DNA of 64,000 nucleotides from Chelativorans multitrophicus (GCF_011317445.1 NZ_JAAAPL010000002.1:434001-498000), one strand, 5' to 3'. Positions 34,681 through 44,411 are shown, counted from the stretch's first letter. Numbers and translations are program-made. Notes: generated from the letters alone by a model not told the origin.

Positions 34681-36372
34681 ATGAACATCCGACTACATGG
34701 TCTAACAACAATTCTATCTGCATTGGTAGTGTTGACGGCGCCGACCGCTGTCCTTGCTCAGGACAATTTGGTCACCGGGGAGTTGATCACGACCGTCAAT
34801 TCGGGCACGCCCGGAAAGGGCGGTGAGGTTACCTTCGCAGTCACGCGCGACATCACCAACTGGAACGTCACCTCGGCCCTCGGCAACAACGCCGTGGTCC
34901 GCACGGTAACGCTGCCAATCGTTCCGTCGGCTTTCATGGTGCAGCCGGACTTCACCCTGAAGATGAACACCGACCTCCTGGAGAGCGCCGAGCTTACATC
35001 GACCGATCCCCAAACCGTGGTCTACAGGATCAGGGAAGATGCGGTGTGGAGCGACGGCGTCCCGATAACGGGCGACGACTTCATCTATTTCTGGAAGACG
35101 CAAAACCGCCGCGACTGCCCGGAATGCCTGATCAATGCGAGCTATGGCCACGACTTCATCGAAACGCTCGAGCAGGACGAGACCGGAAAAGTCGTGACGG
35201 CGACATTCAGCGAGCCGTTCCTGGGCTGGCAAGGACTTTTCATGTTCCTCTATCCGGCTCATCTAGCCGAGAAGCACGGCGACATCGCGGAGAGCTACAA
35301 CAACTTCCTCTCCAATGAGGTGCCGGCCTGGTCGGGCGGACCCTACATGGTCGAGTCGTTCGATCCGGGGCAACTCGTCACGCTTGTGCCAAATCCGAAA
35401 TGGTATGGCGAAAAAGGGCCTTATCTGGACAAGCTGAAATTCCGGATCATCACCGATTCAACTCAGCAGCTGACGGCGCTCGAAAACGGCGAGGTCGATG
35501 TGATCTATCCGCAGGGCGCCACCCAGGACATGGTCGAGCAGGCGGCGGGCCTCGATTATCTCGGCATCGATTTCCAGATGAATCCGTCCGCCAACTGGTA
35601 TTTCATGGGCCTCAACTCCAAAGCCGGCCCGATGTCCGACATCGCGCTGCGCAAGGCGGTTCTGACGGCTATTGACGCCGGTGACCTGAAGGCCAAGACC
35701 GCTGATCCGTATTTGCGCAACTGGCCCCATATGGGCAGCGTGATGTTCCTGCCCAACCAGGCAGGTTATGCCGACCGCAGGGGAGCGCGCGGCTACGGTA
35801 CGGGGGACGTGGAGAAGGCGAAGGGGATCCTCTCCGAGGCGGGCTACAAGCTCAGCGGAGGCAGTCTGCTGGATCCCTCCGGCAAGCCTGTATCCACGCT
35901 TCGGCTTAGCTTTCCGCCCGGCTATCCGGCGGCCAACGACATGGCACGACTGATCACAGGCTATATCGCCCCGCTCGGCCTCAAGACGGATTTGTTGACC
36001 GGCCCGAACGCCACCGCCGACTATCTCCTGAGCGGCAATTTCGACCTTCACCTCAACTATTTCTCGCAGCAGGTCTTTCCCGCGGTGAAGGCGGGGCAGA
36101 TTTTCCTCAGGGATACCCGTCAGAACTATTTCGGCTTCAATGATCCGAAAATCGAGGAGATCATCGGCAAGGCTGCGGCAGCCTCGTCAATAGAGGAATC
36201 TGCCGCAATCCTGTCCGAGGCCGACGAGCTCGCGATGGATTACGCGGCGCTATTCCCGATCTATCAGTTGCCGACGGCGCTGATCTACAAGGAAGCGATC
36301 CTCAACCTGCGCGACAATCCGAACCAACTTGGTCCGGCCTACAACACGGCCGAATGGGGTTTAGCGGAGTGA
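34681..36372 (+). CDS. eppA: EDTA ABC transporter periplasmic binding protein
   Basis: This 563-aa family-5 solute-binding protein has a normal signal peptide (MNIRLHGLTTILSALVVL, cleavage near VLAQ) and the NPKWYGEKGPYLDKL and FNDPKIEEII features of the DppA group. By position in the eight-gene cluster it is EppA, reported from strain BNC1 as the receptor that binds free EDTA for uptake. It is longer and more divergent than ordinary dipeptide-binding proteins. The assignment rests on gene order plus the recognised EmoA/EmoB downstream. Confidence 0.87.
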   Translation: MNIRLHGLTTILSALVVLTAPTAVLAQDNLVTGELITTVNSGTPGKGGEVTFAVTRDITNWNVTSALGNNAVVRTVTLPIVPSAFMVQPDFTLKMNTDLLESAELTSTDPQTVVYRIREDAVWSDGVPITGDDFIYFWKTQNRRDCPECLINASYGHDFIETLEQDETGKVVTATFSEPFLGWQGLFMFLYPAHLAEKHGDIAESYNNFLSNEVPAWSGGPYMVESFDPGQLVTLVPNPKWYGEKGPYLDKLKFRIITDSTQQLTALENGEVDVIYPQGATQDMVEQAAGLDYLGIDFQMNPSANWYFMGLNSKAGPMSDIALRKAVLTAIDAGDLKAKTADPYLRNWPHMGSVMFLPNQAGYADRRGARGYGTGDVEKAKGILSEAGYKLSGGSLLDPSGKPVSTLRLSFPPGYPAANDMARLITGYIAPLGLKTDLLTGPNATADYLLSGNFDLHLNYFSQQVFPAVKAGQIFLRDTRQNYFGFNDPKIEEIIGKAAAASSIEESAAILSEADELAMDYAALFPIYQLPTALIYKEAILNLRDNPNQLGPAYNTAEWGLAE

Positions 36373-36463
36373 ATGGGCGGAAGGGGCCGGGCAGCTTCCG
36401 GCATGACGGCCCCTTCACCCAAATCGTTCCGCCGATGATTTTCCAAGCTGCAGGGAGTTGAGC

Positions 36464-37444
36464 TTGCTAGCCTATCTGGTCAGGCGACTGCTTGTCATGA
36501 TCCCGATGATGCTGATCGCCAGCTTTCTCATGTTCGTCGTCATCAGCTTCTCCGGCGATCCGCTCGCGGGATTGAAGACCATGCAGCCGCCTCCGCCGCC
36601 CGAGGTGCTGCACGCCATGGCGGTCAAGTTGAGGCTCGATCAGCCACTTCTCGACCGATACTGGATGTGGCTCTCCGGCCTGTTCGTCGGGGATTTCGGG
36701 CCGAGCATTCACAATATCGATATCGGTGCGGAGCTCGTGAAGCGCCTTGGTGTTTCGCTGCGGCTCCTGGCGCTCGGCATCGTGCTCGCATTCTTGATGG
36801 CTGTCGCGGCGTCGGTTATCGGCGCAGTGCTGCAGTTTTCCTGGGCCGACCATATTATCAGCTTCGTCGCCGTCGCGATGATATCGATGCCGGTGTTCTG
36901 GCTTGCGCTGCAGCTCAAGCGGCTGGCGATCAGCATCAATCAGGAGCTTGGGTTCAGGCTGCTCTATACGTCCGGGGATGGCGCGGGCATGACGGCGAGC
37001 ACACCGTGGGATCGGGTGCTGCTTCTCATCGGTGTGCTGGCGCTCCCCACGATCGCGCTTTCCATGCAGGCTTGCGGGAAATGGAGCCGCTACGGCCGTG
37101 TGGCCCTAATCGACGCGTTAAACAGCGAATATGTGAAGCTTGCCAGGGCCAAGGGCCTTTCGGAGACGCGCGTGGTGCTGGCGCACGGCCTGCGAACCTC
37201 GCTTGCGCCTATGCTTACCGTTGTGGCTGCGGGCGGCGCCGTCATTCTCGGCGAGTCCGTCGTCACCGAGACGGTCTTCCAATGGCGCGGGATGGGAGAC
37301 CTCCTCGTCACCGGAATCCAGAACAACGACGTCTATGTCGTTCTCGGCTGGCTGCTGGTGGCCGGTCTCATCATCATGGTCTTCAATCTGATTGCGGATA
37401 TCCTCTATGCCGTCCTCGACCCCCGCATCCGCTATGAGCGATAG
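36464..37444 (+). CDS. eppB: EDTA ABC transporter permease, DppB-like, TTG start
   Basis: This 326-aa permease starts MLAYLVRRLLVMIP, typical of DppB-like proteins. The TTG at 36464 has AGGGAG 6 bases upstream; another TTG at 36458 directly abuts that site and is less likely. The EAA-like loop (SEYVKLARAKGLSETRVVLAHGLR) and late FQWRGMGDLLVTGIQNND are family features. It lies 91 bases after eppA and overlaps eppC by 11 bases. Confidence 0.87.
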   Translation: MLAYLVRRLLVMIPMMLIASFLMFVVISFSGDPLAGLKTMQPPPPPEVLHAMAVKLRLDQPLLDRYWMWLSGLFVGDFGPSIHNIDIGAELVKRLGVSLRLLALGIVLAFLMAVAASVIGAVLQFSWADHIISFVAVAMISMPVFWLALQLKRLAISINQELGFRLLYTSGDGAGMTASTPWDRVLLLIGVLALPTIALSMQACGKWSRYGRVALIDALNSEYVKLARAKGLSETRVVLAHGLRTSLAPMLTVVAAGGAVILGESVVTETVFQWRGMGDLLVTGIQNNDVYVVLGWLLVAGLIIMVFNLIADILYAVLDPRIRYER

Positions 37445-38333
37445 AGCAGTGGAAATAGGACAGGCGCCTGCGCAGGAGCAGGTCTACCGTCCCTGGCGTG
37501 CCATTGCGCGCAAGTTCTTTAGCTACAAGGCATCAGTCGTCTCGCTCGTCATCCTGATCCTGATCGTGCTCTTCGCCTTCGCCGGCGGGCCCTTGTGGAA
37601 ATATTCCTATGCCGTATCGACGTCCGACCTGTCGGCGCCGCCGAGCTGGGAGCATCCCTTCGGGACCGATCATCTGGGCTACGATCTCATGGCGGGCGTG
37701 ATGCGGGGCACGCAGCGCTCGCTCTCCATCGCTGGAACGGTGGCGGTGCTCGCCACGCTGATCGGCTCGATCTGGGGTGCGGTCGCCGGCTATGTCGGCG
37801 GCTGGGCGGACTCGCTCCTGATGCGGATCGTCGATCTCATCATGATTTTCCCACTCCTGGCGGTCGCCGCCTTCCTCGCCCGGCAGTCTCAGGGCGGGGA
37901 GCACGGCTGGCTGCTGGTGGCGCTCGTGCTGGCGACCCTCTCATGGACGGTGCTGGCGCGTGTCGTGCGCTCGGTAGTGCTCTCGCTTAGAACGCGCGAA
38001 TTCGTCATCGCGGCGAAGATCGCCGGAGCGGGGCCGGTGCGCATCATCTTCCGCCACCTGCTTCCGAACACGGTGGGGCCGATCATCGTCGCGGCCACGG
38101 TGCTGGTGGCGAGCGCCATATTGTCGGAGACCGCTCTTTCCTACCTCGGCTTCGGCGTGCAGCCTCCGGACACCTCGCTCGGGCTCCTGATCAACCAGGC
38201 CCAAGGTGCGATTTCTACCCGCCCCTGGCTCTTCTACTTCCCGGGGCTCTTCATCATCCTGATCGCGCTCTGCGTGGCCTTCATCGGAGACGGCTTGCGG
38301 GCCGCCCTCGATCCCAAGCAGCAGAGGAAATGA
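37434..38333 (+). CDS. eppC: EDTA ABC transporter permease, DppC-like
   Basis: This 299-aa second permease carries the HPFGTDHLGYDLMAGVMRGT segment after the first span and an EAA-like loop (FVIAAKIAGAGPVRIIFRHLLPN). The ATG at 37434 lies inside the end of eppB, so translation is coupled. An in-frame start at 37392 is deeper in eppB and was not chosen. With EppB it makes the channel for EDTA. Confidence 0.87.
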   Translation: MSDRAVEIGQAPAQEQVYRPWRAIARKFFSYKASVVSLVILILIVLFAFAGGPLWKYSYAVSTSDLSAPPSWEHPFGTDHLGYDLMAGVMRGTQRSLSIAGTVAVLATLIGSIWGAVAGYVGGWADSLLMRIVDLIMIFPLLAVAAFLARQSQGGEHGWLLVALVLATLSWTVLARVVRSVVLSLRTREFVIAAKIAGAGPVRIIFRHLLPNTVGPIIVAATVLVASAILSETALSYLGFGVQPPDTSLGLLINQAQGAISTRPWLFYFPGLFIILIALCVAFIGDGLRAALDPKQQRK

Positions 38334-38341
38334 GGCCCCAT

Positions 38342-40162
38342 ATGAGCGAGAGCGTCCATATCGCGGGCGGCACCGGCGCGCCGCTGGTCAGCGTCTCCGG
38401 CCTTACCGTCAGCTTCGACCGGCACAGGGAAGAGCCGATCGAGGCAGTGCGCGACGTAAGCTGGTCTATCGGATCGGGCGAGGTGCTGGCGCTGGTCGGC
38501 GAATCCGGCTCGGGCAAGTCGGTCTCGGCGCTTGCCGTCATGGGCCTCCTTCCCAGGAACGCGCGCGTGGCCGGCTCCATACGCTGGCGCGGGGAGGAAC
38601 TGCTCGGTGCCTCCGAGAAGCGGCGCCGGGCCCTGCGCGGCAGCCGCATCGGCCTCGTGCCGCAGGATCCGATGACGTCGCTCAACCCCGTCTACACCAT
38701 CGGCGCACAGATCAGGGAAGGCATTAGGGCCCACCAGAAGCTGAGCGAGAGGGAGATGGCCGAGCGCACGCTGGAGCTTCTCGAAACGATGGGCATCCCG
38801 CATGCGCGCGAGCGTATGAACAGCTATCCGCACGAGCTTTCAGGCGGCATGCGCCAGCGCGTAGTCATCGCCATGGCGATGGCGAACAACCCCGATTTGA
38901 TCATTGCCGACGAAGCGACCACCGCGCTCGACGTGACCGTGCAGGCCCAGGTGCTGGATGCGCTCAAGAAAGCACAGGCGCTCACCGGGGCGGCGCTGCT
39001 TCTCATAACGCACGACCTTGGTGTGGTGGCGGGCCGTGCAGATCGCGTCGCGGTCATGCAGCGCGGCGAAGTGGTCGAGCAAGGCACGGTGGATGAGATT
39101 TTCTACCAGCCAGCGTCATCTTATACACGCAAGCTGCTCCACAGCATCCCCCGATTGAACCACACGCCTGACCTGAGTGCCCCCAGCGATGTCGCGCCCG
39201 ATGCCGAGGTGATCCATTCAGCCTTTGAAAGGAAGGTCGGTGCTGAGGGAGCTCCGATCCTATCGATGCGGAATGTCGGGAAGCATTTTCCCGTCTATTC
39301 GCGCGGCGTTATTCGGGGCAGGGTGGGGGTGATCAAGGCCGTCGCCGGCGTCGATCTCGACGTGGAGGCGGGCACCACGCTCGGCATCGTCGGCGAGTCG
39401 GGTTCGGGAAAGACGACGCTCATCCGATCGCTTTTCAACCTGGAGCCAATCACCCACGGCACTATTCTGTTCGATGGCCAGGACGTTCACCGAATGCCGC
39501 CGCGCGATAGGCGGCGGATGCGCAAATGCGTGCAGATGGTCTTCCAGGATCCATATGCGTCGCTAGACCCGATGATGACGGTCAGGGACATCCTGATGGA
39601 GCCGGCGGTCATCAACCGAATGGATCGCAAGCTCGCTGAGCGCCGCGTCATGGAGCTGCTCGAGCGGGTGCACCTCAAGCCGGAGCACGCCGCGCGCTAT
39701 CCCAACGAATTCTCCGGCGGGCAGCGCCAGCGCATCGCCATCGCGCGTGCGCTGATGCTGTATCCGCGGCTCCTGGTGCTCGACGAGCCCGTCTCCTCTC
39801 TCGACGTGTCTATTCAGGCAGAGGTGCTGACGCTTCTCAAAGAACTGCAGAAGGACCTCAACCTTTCCTACCTCTTCGTCTCGCACGATCTTTCGGTGGT
39901 CGCTGAGATCGCCCATTCCGTGATCGTGATGTATCGCGGCCGCATCGTCGAGCGCGGCCGGGTCGACGAGCTCTTCCGCAATCCGAAGCACCCCTACACA
40001 CGCGCGCTGCTTTCGGCGGTTCCGATCCCAGACCCGAGGACGGAGCGTCGGCGCGAGCGGATCGTCTTCAATAGCGACACCCTTGCCAGCCCGATCACGC
40101 CGGTCGAACGGACCGGAATGTGGCGGCGTCTTTTTGGCGGCAGAACCCAGGAGGCCTCTTAA
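38342..40162 (+). CDS. eppD: EDTA ABC transporter ATPase, two fused nucleotide-binding domains
   Basis: This 606-aa protein is a fusion of DppD-like and DppF-like halves. The first half has [17 protein letters not shown] and IIADEATTALD, and the second GESGSGKTT, FSGGQRQRIAIARA and LLVLDEPVSSLD. One chain thus replaces the two ATPases seen in the importer at 8154-10102. The ATG at 38342 has GAGG 6 bases upstream; another ATG at 38330 sits too close to its site. Its stop overlaps the emoA start by one base. Confidence 0.9.
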   Translation: MSESVHIAGGTGAPLVSVSGLTVSFDRHREEPIEAVRDVSWSIGSGEVLALVGESGSGKSVSALAVMGLLPRNARVAGSIRWRGEELLGASEKRRRALRGSRIGLVPQDPMTSLNPVYTIGAQIREGIRAHQKLSEREMAERTLELLETMGIPHARERMNSYPHELSGGMRQRVVIAMAMANNPDLIIADEATTALDVTVQAQVLDALKKAQALTGAALLLITHDLGVVAGRADRVAVMQRGEVVEQGTVDEIFYQPASSYTRKLLHSIPRLNHTPDLSAPSDVAPDAEVIHSAFERKVGAEGAPILSMRNVGKHFPVYSRGVIRGRVGVIKAVAGVDLDVEAGTTLGIVGESGSGKTTLIRSLFNLEPITHGTILFDGQDVHRMPPRDRRRMRKCVQMVFQDPYASLDPMMTVRDILMEPAVINRMDRKLAERRVMELLERVHLKPEHAARYPNEFSGGQRQRIAIARALMLYPRLLVLDEPVSSLDVSIQAEVLTLLKELQKDLNLSYLFVSHDLSVVAEIAHSVIVMYRGRIVERGRVDELFRNPKHPYTRALLSAVPIPDPRTERRRERIVFNSDTLASPITPVERTGMWRRLFGGRTQEAS

Positions 40163-41454
40163 TGCGCAAACGCAGGATGTATCTTGTCAGCTGGCTGAAC
40201 TCCTCGGGGGTTCTCCCCAATTCCTGGAATGAGGGCCGGGGAAACCGGGCGAGGATCTTTGACCTGGAGAATTATATCCGCAGCGCCGAGATCGCCCGGC
40301 GCGGCCGGATCGATGCCTTCTTTCTAGCCGACCAGCCGCAACTAACCCCCAACCCGAAGGTTCGTCCTGAGTATCCGTTCGACCCTATCGTGCTTGCGGC
40401 AGCGATCACAGGCCGCGTGCCAGACATCGGCGGGATTGTGACTGCCTCCACCAGCTTCAGCCTGCCCTACACGCTCGCCAGGCAAATCGCCTCGGTGAAC
40501 CTGCTTTCGGGCGGCCGCATCGGCTGGAACGCGGTCACAACCGCCAACCCCGCCGTCGCGGCCAACTACGGCGCCGCGATTGCCACACATGACAATCGCT
40601 ATGAGCGGGCGGAAGAGTTCCTGGAGGTTGTCCATGGCCTTTGGAACAGCTGGAAATTCCCGTGGGATGAGGCGATCGGCCCCAATCCAAATCCGTTCGG
40701 CGAAGTGATGCCGATCAACCATGAGGGGAAATATTTCAAGGTTGCGGGTCCCCTCAACGTGCCTTTGCCGCCTTACGGCCCGCCGGTGGTCGTGCAGGCA
40801 GGCGGCTCGGACCAGGGCAAAAGGCTCGCCAGCCGTTTCGGCGAGATCATCTATGCGTTCCTGGGGAGCAAGCCGGCCGGCCGGCGCTTCGTCGCCGAGG
40901 CGCGAGCGGCCGCTCGCGCGCAGGGCCGCCCCGAGGGCTCCACGCTGGTCCTGCCGAGCTTTGTGCCGCTGATCGGGTCGACCGAGGCAGAGGTCAAGCG
41001 GCTCGTCGCCGAGTACGAAGCCGGGCTCGATCCGGCCGAGCAGCGGATCGAGGCGCTGTCGAAGCAATTGGGCATTGATCTTGAAAGGATCAACGTTGAC
41101 CAGGTGCTGCAGGAGAAGGACTTCAATCTTCCGAAGGAGTCCGCCACGCCGATCGGCATCCTGAAATCCATGGTCGACGTCGCTCTCGACGAGAAGCTTT
41201 CACTGCGGCAACTGGCTTTGCGCATGCGGCTGATTGCGGGCACGCCGGATCAGGTCGCCGACCGTCTCATCGATTGGTGGCAAGACGAGGCGGCGGATGG
41301 ATTTGTGATCAATGCCCCGCTGCTACCCGACGCTCTGGAGATTTTTGTCGATCAGGTCGTACCGATCCTGCAGTCGCGAGGCGTTTTTCCCCGCAGCTAC
41401 ACCGAGTCGACCTTGCGTGAGAGGTTGGGTTTGCCTCGAAATCCGCTAGGTTGA
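40162..41454 (+). CDS. emoA: EDTA monooxygenase
   Basis: This 430-aa FMNH2-dependent monooxygenase of the NtaA/SnaA/DszA family starts MRKRRMYLVSWLNSSG, which I recognise as EmoA of strain BNC1. It oxidises EDTA stepwise to ED3A and N,N'-EDDA and also NTA to IDA, releasing glyoxylate each time. Family motifs are FFLADQPQLTPN, IASVNLLSGGRIGWNAVTT and VQAGGSDQG. AGGAGG lies 7 bases before the ATG. FMNH2 comes from EmoB, encoded next. The 112-base gap to emoB holds a predicted operator and internal promoter. Confidence 0.95.
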   Translation: MRKRRMYLVSWLNSSGVLPNSWNEGRGNRARIFDLENYIRSAEIARRGRIDAFFLADQPQLTPNPKVRPEYPFDPIVLAAAITGRVPDIGGIVTASTSFSLPYTLARQIASVNLLSGGRIGWNAVTTANPAVAANYGAAIATHDNRYERAEEFLEVVHGLWNSWKFPWDEAIGPNPNPFGEVMPINHEGKYFKVAGPLNVPLPPYGPPVVVQAGGSDQGKRLASRFGEIIYAFLGSKPAGRRFVAEARAAARAQGRPEGSTLVLPSFVPLIGSTEAEVKRLVAEYEAGLDPAEQRIEALSKQLGIDLERINVDQVLQEKDFNLPKESATPIGILKSMVDVALDEKLSLRQLALRMRLIAGTPDQVADRLIDWWQDEAADGFVINAPLLPDALEIFVDQVVPILQSRGVFPRSYTESTLRERLGLPRNPLG

Positions 41455-41485
41455 CCAAGCGAAAATCATGGTTTGTTCCACATCT

Positions 41486-41521
41486 GCATACATTTACAAA
41501 TACAAAATTGTATGCTTTATT
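41486..41521 (+). promoter_or_regulatory. Predicted EmoR operator and internal emoB promoter
   Basis: GCATAC (41486-41491) and GTATGC (41510-41515) form an inverted pair with an 18-bp spacer. A promoter-like TTTACA (41493-41498) and TTTATT (41516-41521) with 17-bp spacing overlaps it, so bound regulator would block RNA polymerase. The same pair with the same spacing occurs upstream of emoR at 42989-43018. Confidence 0.55.
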
Positions 41522-41566
41522 TGGGCTGTGAGTGGATGCCACCCATGCGTTTAAGAGGAAGCGGAA

Positions 41567-42160
41567 ATGACCTACTCCATCGTGGCTATCTCCGGCAGTC
41601 CATCGCGCAACTCAACCACTGCTAAGCTGGCAGAGTATGCTCTGGCACACGTTTTGGCGCGAAGCGACTCGCAAGGCAGGCATATTCACGTCATCGACCT
41701 CGATCCGAAGGCGTTGCTCCGCGGCGACTTGAGCAATGCCAAGCTCAAGGAAGCAGTGGATGCCACCTGCAACGCGGACGGGCTCATCGTGGCGACGCCG
41801 ATCTACAAGGCTTCTTATACGGGTCTGCTGAAGGCTTTTCTCGACATCCTCCCGCAGTTCGCTCTTGCCGGGAAGGCTGCGCTGCCGCTTGCCACAGGCG
41901 GCAGCCCTGCGCATGTGCTCGCCCTAGATTACGGATTGCGGCCCGTCCTGCACTCGATGGGCGTACGCCATGTGGTGCAGAGCTTTTTCCTCGTGCAGTC
42001 CCAGTTTTCCGTCGTCGATGGAAAACTGGCCGTTGAGGACGACGTGGCGTCGCAGCTCAACAACGCCATCGATCATTTCCGTCTTTCGCTGTCGTCGGAG
42101 CCTTCGACGCGGCATCTGGGTCACCCACGCCCCTCGCTCGATGCGACGCGCGCGGCCTGA
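41567..42160 (+). CDS. emoB: NADH:FMN oxidoreductase of the EDTA monooxygenase system
   Basis: This 197-aa flavodoxin-fold reductase has the FMN loop GSPSRNSTTAK (residues 10-20), TPIYKASYTGLLKAFLDILP and LATGGSPAHVLALDYGLRP. I recognise it as EmoB, which supplies FMNH2 to EmoA. AGAGGAAG precedes the ATG by about 8 bases. Literature on strain BNC1 reports emoA-emoB cotranscription; the operator-promoter in front suggests emoB can also be read separately. It is convergent with emoR, 30 bases apart. Confidence 0.95.
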   Translation: MTYSIVAISGSPSRNSTTAKLAEYALAHVLARSDSQGRHIHVIDLDPKALLRGDLSNAKLKEAVDATCNADGLIVATPIYKASYTGLLKAFLDILPQFALAGKAALPLATGGSPAHVLALDYGLRPVLHSMGVRHVVQSFFLVQSQFSVVDGKLAVEDDVASQLNNAIDHFRLSLSSEPSTRHLGHPRPSLDATRAA

Positions 42161-42190
42161 CATCACTTGAACTGCGCCAAATCTTGCGCG

Positions 42191-42931
42191 TTAGAATTCG
42201 GCTCCAACATAGATGTCGGCGATGCCGGCTCGAATAACCTCGACAATCTCGTCATAGCGGCGGTTGATCATGGTGGCGATACGCTTTGCACAGGCGTCCG
42301 CATCGCGCCGCATCAGCATATCGATGAATTCGCCGTTGTGACGGACACCGGGAGGAGGGGGGCGCAGGCGTAAGTCGATCCAGCGCACAAAATGAATGCG
42401 CCCATTGATCTGCTCGAGTGCCTTCACCAACTCTGCGTTGCCCGTCATTCTCGCAATGCGCAAGTGAAACTCCTCGTCATCGCGGGGGTTCTGTAAGGTC
42501 GGCTTCTCCCTCCAATTTGCCGCCTGGTCGTCTGCGAAGAGCTTCAGCGCCTCAAGCTCCTCATCGCTTGCGCGCTCACAGGCCAGACGCACGATCCCTT
42601 GCTCGAGAATGGAGCGAAGCTCGAATAGCCCCTGAATTTCGGTTGGATCCAACTCGCGGCCGATAAAGCCGCGATTGGGAGCGACGCTGATATAGCCTTC
42701 GGAGGACAGGCGGTTCAGCGCTTCGCGAAGCGGCGTGCGGCTCACCTGCAGCTGTTCCGCAAGGAGGACCTCGTTGATCCGTTCGCCGGGCCGGAAGCGG
42801 TAGGTCATCGCCATCAGCTTGACCTCCTCATAGACACGATCCGTGATGCTGCCGCTCTTTTGTCCAGCGTCGGGATTGCTGTGCTTCGGGCGCGTCGCGT
42901 TTTTTACGCTGCGCTTGCTGTTGGAATGCAC
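42191..42931 (-). CDS. emoR: GntR-family (FCD-type) regulator of the EDTA cluster
   Basis: This 246-aa protein has a GntR winged HTH (LMAMTYRFRPGERINEVLLAEQLQVSRTPLREALNRL) and an FCD effector domain with conserved Asp/His residues (DDEEFHLRIARM), where a metal and carboxylate usually bind. By position it is the putative regulator of the BNC1 cluster. I chose the GTG at 42929-42931 because GGGAG lies 8 bases upstream; an ATG at 42997 would add 22 residues and run into the operator. A metal-linked effector pocket would suit a chelate sensor (inference). Confidence 0.87.
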   Translation of the reverse strand: MHSNSKRSVKNATRPKHSNPDAGQKSGSITDRVYEEVKLMAMTYRFRPGERINEVLLAEQLQVSRTPLREALNRLSSEGYISVAPNRGFIGRELDPTEIQGLFELRSILEQGIVRLACERASDEELEALKLFADDQAANWREKPTLQNPRDDEEFHLRIARMTGNAELVKALEQINGRIHFVRWIDLRLRPPPPGVRHNGEFIDMLMRRDADACAKRIATMINRRYDEIVEVIRAGIADIYVGAEF

Positions 42932-42988
42932 CGGCCGTTCTCCCTGTCTGCCATCATTGAACGTGTGACGGTCTGATTCTATTTCTAA

Positions 42989-43018
42989 GCATACCATTCT
43001 GTGTTCAATAGAGTATGC
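42989..43018. promoter_or_regulatory. Predicted EmoR operator in the emoR/idaA divergent region
   Basis: GCATAC (42989-42994) and GTATGC (43013-43018) repeat the spacing seen before emoB (18 bp). On the minus strand a TTGAAC element lies inside, and GTATGC precedes a TTAGAA element, similar to GTATGC-TTTATT at emoB. This fits autoregulation of emoR and control of idaA. Confidence 0.55.
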
Positions 43019-43237
43019 ACAAAAATCCCCCCGTGGCCGACCATCCGTGAATTGCCTAATATCGGCCTAGGAGGTGAGCCGCGACTTTTTGTTCAAGCTG
43101 CCTTGAACCTTCCCACAGGGTGGGAATTTTCCGTCTCCTGCCGAGGTTTTCCGTCGCTGGCCGTTGGAAAATCACCCCTGCCAAGTATCGTCGGCAGTAT
43201 TCCTTGACTCGTCACTCAAACATTGGTCGTGAAACGC

Positions 43238-44353
43238 ATGCGTGTGCTGATCATTGGCGCAGGAATTCTTGGAGCGAGTGCTGCCTACCACCTAGCCCGC
43301 CTCGGGGCGCAGGTGGAAATCATCGATCAAAATCATCCGGGCAAGGCGACTTTGGCGGGCGCCGGAGTCGTCTGTCCCTGGGCAACGGAGGCGGACGATC
43401 CAGACTGGTATCTACTCTATGCCCGGGGCGCTCGCTATTACGGCACGCTGATCGAGGAACTCAGGGGGCAAGGTGAGACGGAGCTTGGCTATAGTAGGGT
43501 AGGCGCGCTCGTGCTGGCCGAAGACAGGGCACGGCTCGACACGATCGAGGGCCGGATTAGCCGCCGCATCAAAGATGCACCCGAAGCGGGCACTGTGCGA
43601 CGGCTCGGTGCTGGCGAGGCGAAAAGGTTGTTCCCTCCGCTGCGTGACGATCTGGAAGCAATCCACATTCCCGGCGGCGCGCGGGTCGATGGCAGGCTGC
43701 TTGCCGCGTCAATGCTGCGCGTTGCCATTTCGTCGGGCGCGACCTTGCGGAACGATTATGTCTCCTTGCGCCTGAATGATGGACGCGCGGAATGCCTTGG
43801 CAGCGATGGCAGGCCCATTCCCGCCGACGAAATTATCGTGACCGCCGGCGCATGGGCAGCGCAGATCCTGGCGCTGCTCGGGCTCCGTCATCCAGTTGTG
43901 CCTCAAAAGGGGCAGATTATTCATCTGCATCTGCCGGGCGTAGCCACGAGCGGATGGCCGGTCGTCCTGCCGATGAACAGCTACTATATGCTAGCCTTCG
44001 ATGACTCGCGCGTTGTGGTCGGGGCAACGCGCGAGGACGGTTCAGGTTTCGATTACCGCGTGACCGCGAGAGGCCAATTGGAGGTGCTGCAGGCAGGACT
44101 TGGCATCGCACCGGGGCTTGCTGACGCCACTCATATTGAAACGCGGGTAGGTTTTCGGCCGGCGGGCTCCGCCATGAGACCGATCCTTGGACGCGTACCG
44201 CAAATCGCCGGCCTCACGATCGGCAATGGTCTCGGAGCCTCAGGTTTGACGGTAGGCCCCTTTGCCGGTCATCTGCTGGCCGGCGTGGTGATGGGCGAGC
44301 CCGCCGAGGTTCCCCTGGAGCGTTATAGCCCCACGGGGCCTGAAGCCGGCTGA
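43238..44353 (+). CDS. idaA: Iminodiacetate oxidase (FAD-dependent)
   Basis: This 371-aa DAO-family flavoprotein has GAGILG at residues 7-12 and the C-terminal RVGFRPAGSAMRPILGRV and GLGASGLTVGPFAG features of glycine oxidase-like enzymes. By position it is IdaA, which oxidises IDA to glycine and glyoxylate and EDDA to ethylenediamine. No strong ribosome binding site is visible; the ATG at 43238 was chosen because the FAD fold starts at once, while GTG 43229 and TTG 43223 remain possible. It diverges from emoR. Confidence 0.88.
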   Translation: MRVLIIGAGILGASAAYHLARLGAQVEIIDQNHPGKATLAGAGVVCPWATEADDPDWYLLYARGARYYGTLIEELRGQGETELGYSRVGALVLAEDRARLDTIEGRISRRIKDAPEAGTVRRLGAGEAKRLFPPLRDDLEAIHIPGGARVDGRLLAASMLRVAISSGATLRNDYVSLRLNDGRAECLGSDGRPIPADEIIVTAGAWAAQILALLGLRHPVVPQKGQIIHLHLPGVATSGWPVVLPMNSYYMLAFDDSRVVVGATREDGSGFDYRVTARGQLEVLQAGLGIAPGLADATHIETRVGFRPAGSAMRPILGRVPQIAGLTIGNGLGASGLTVGPFAGHLLAGVVMGEPAEVPLERYSPTGPEAG

Positions 44354-44411
44354 CCAAGCCTTGGCGTCGTTAGTGTCCACCGTGCCTCCGAAACCGATAC
44401 CGGCTTTGGGG

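Noticed and set aside
44388-44409. Imperfect hairpin between convergent idaA and exoD
   Set aside because: It has a mismatch and a wobble pair and no T tract; too weak to call a terminator.
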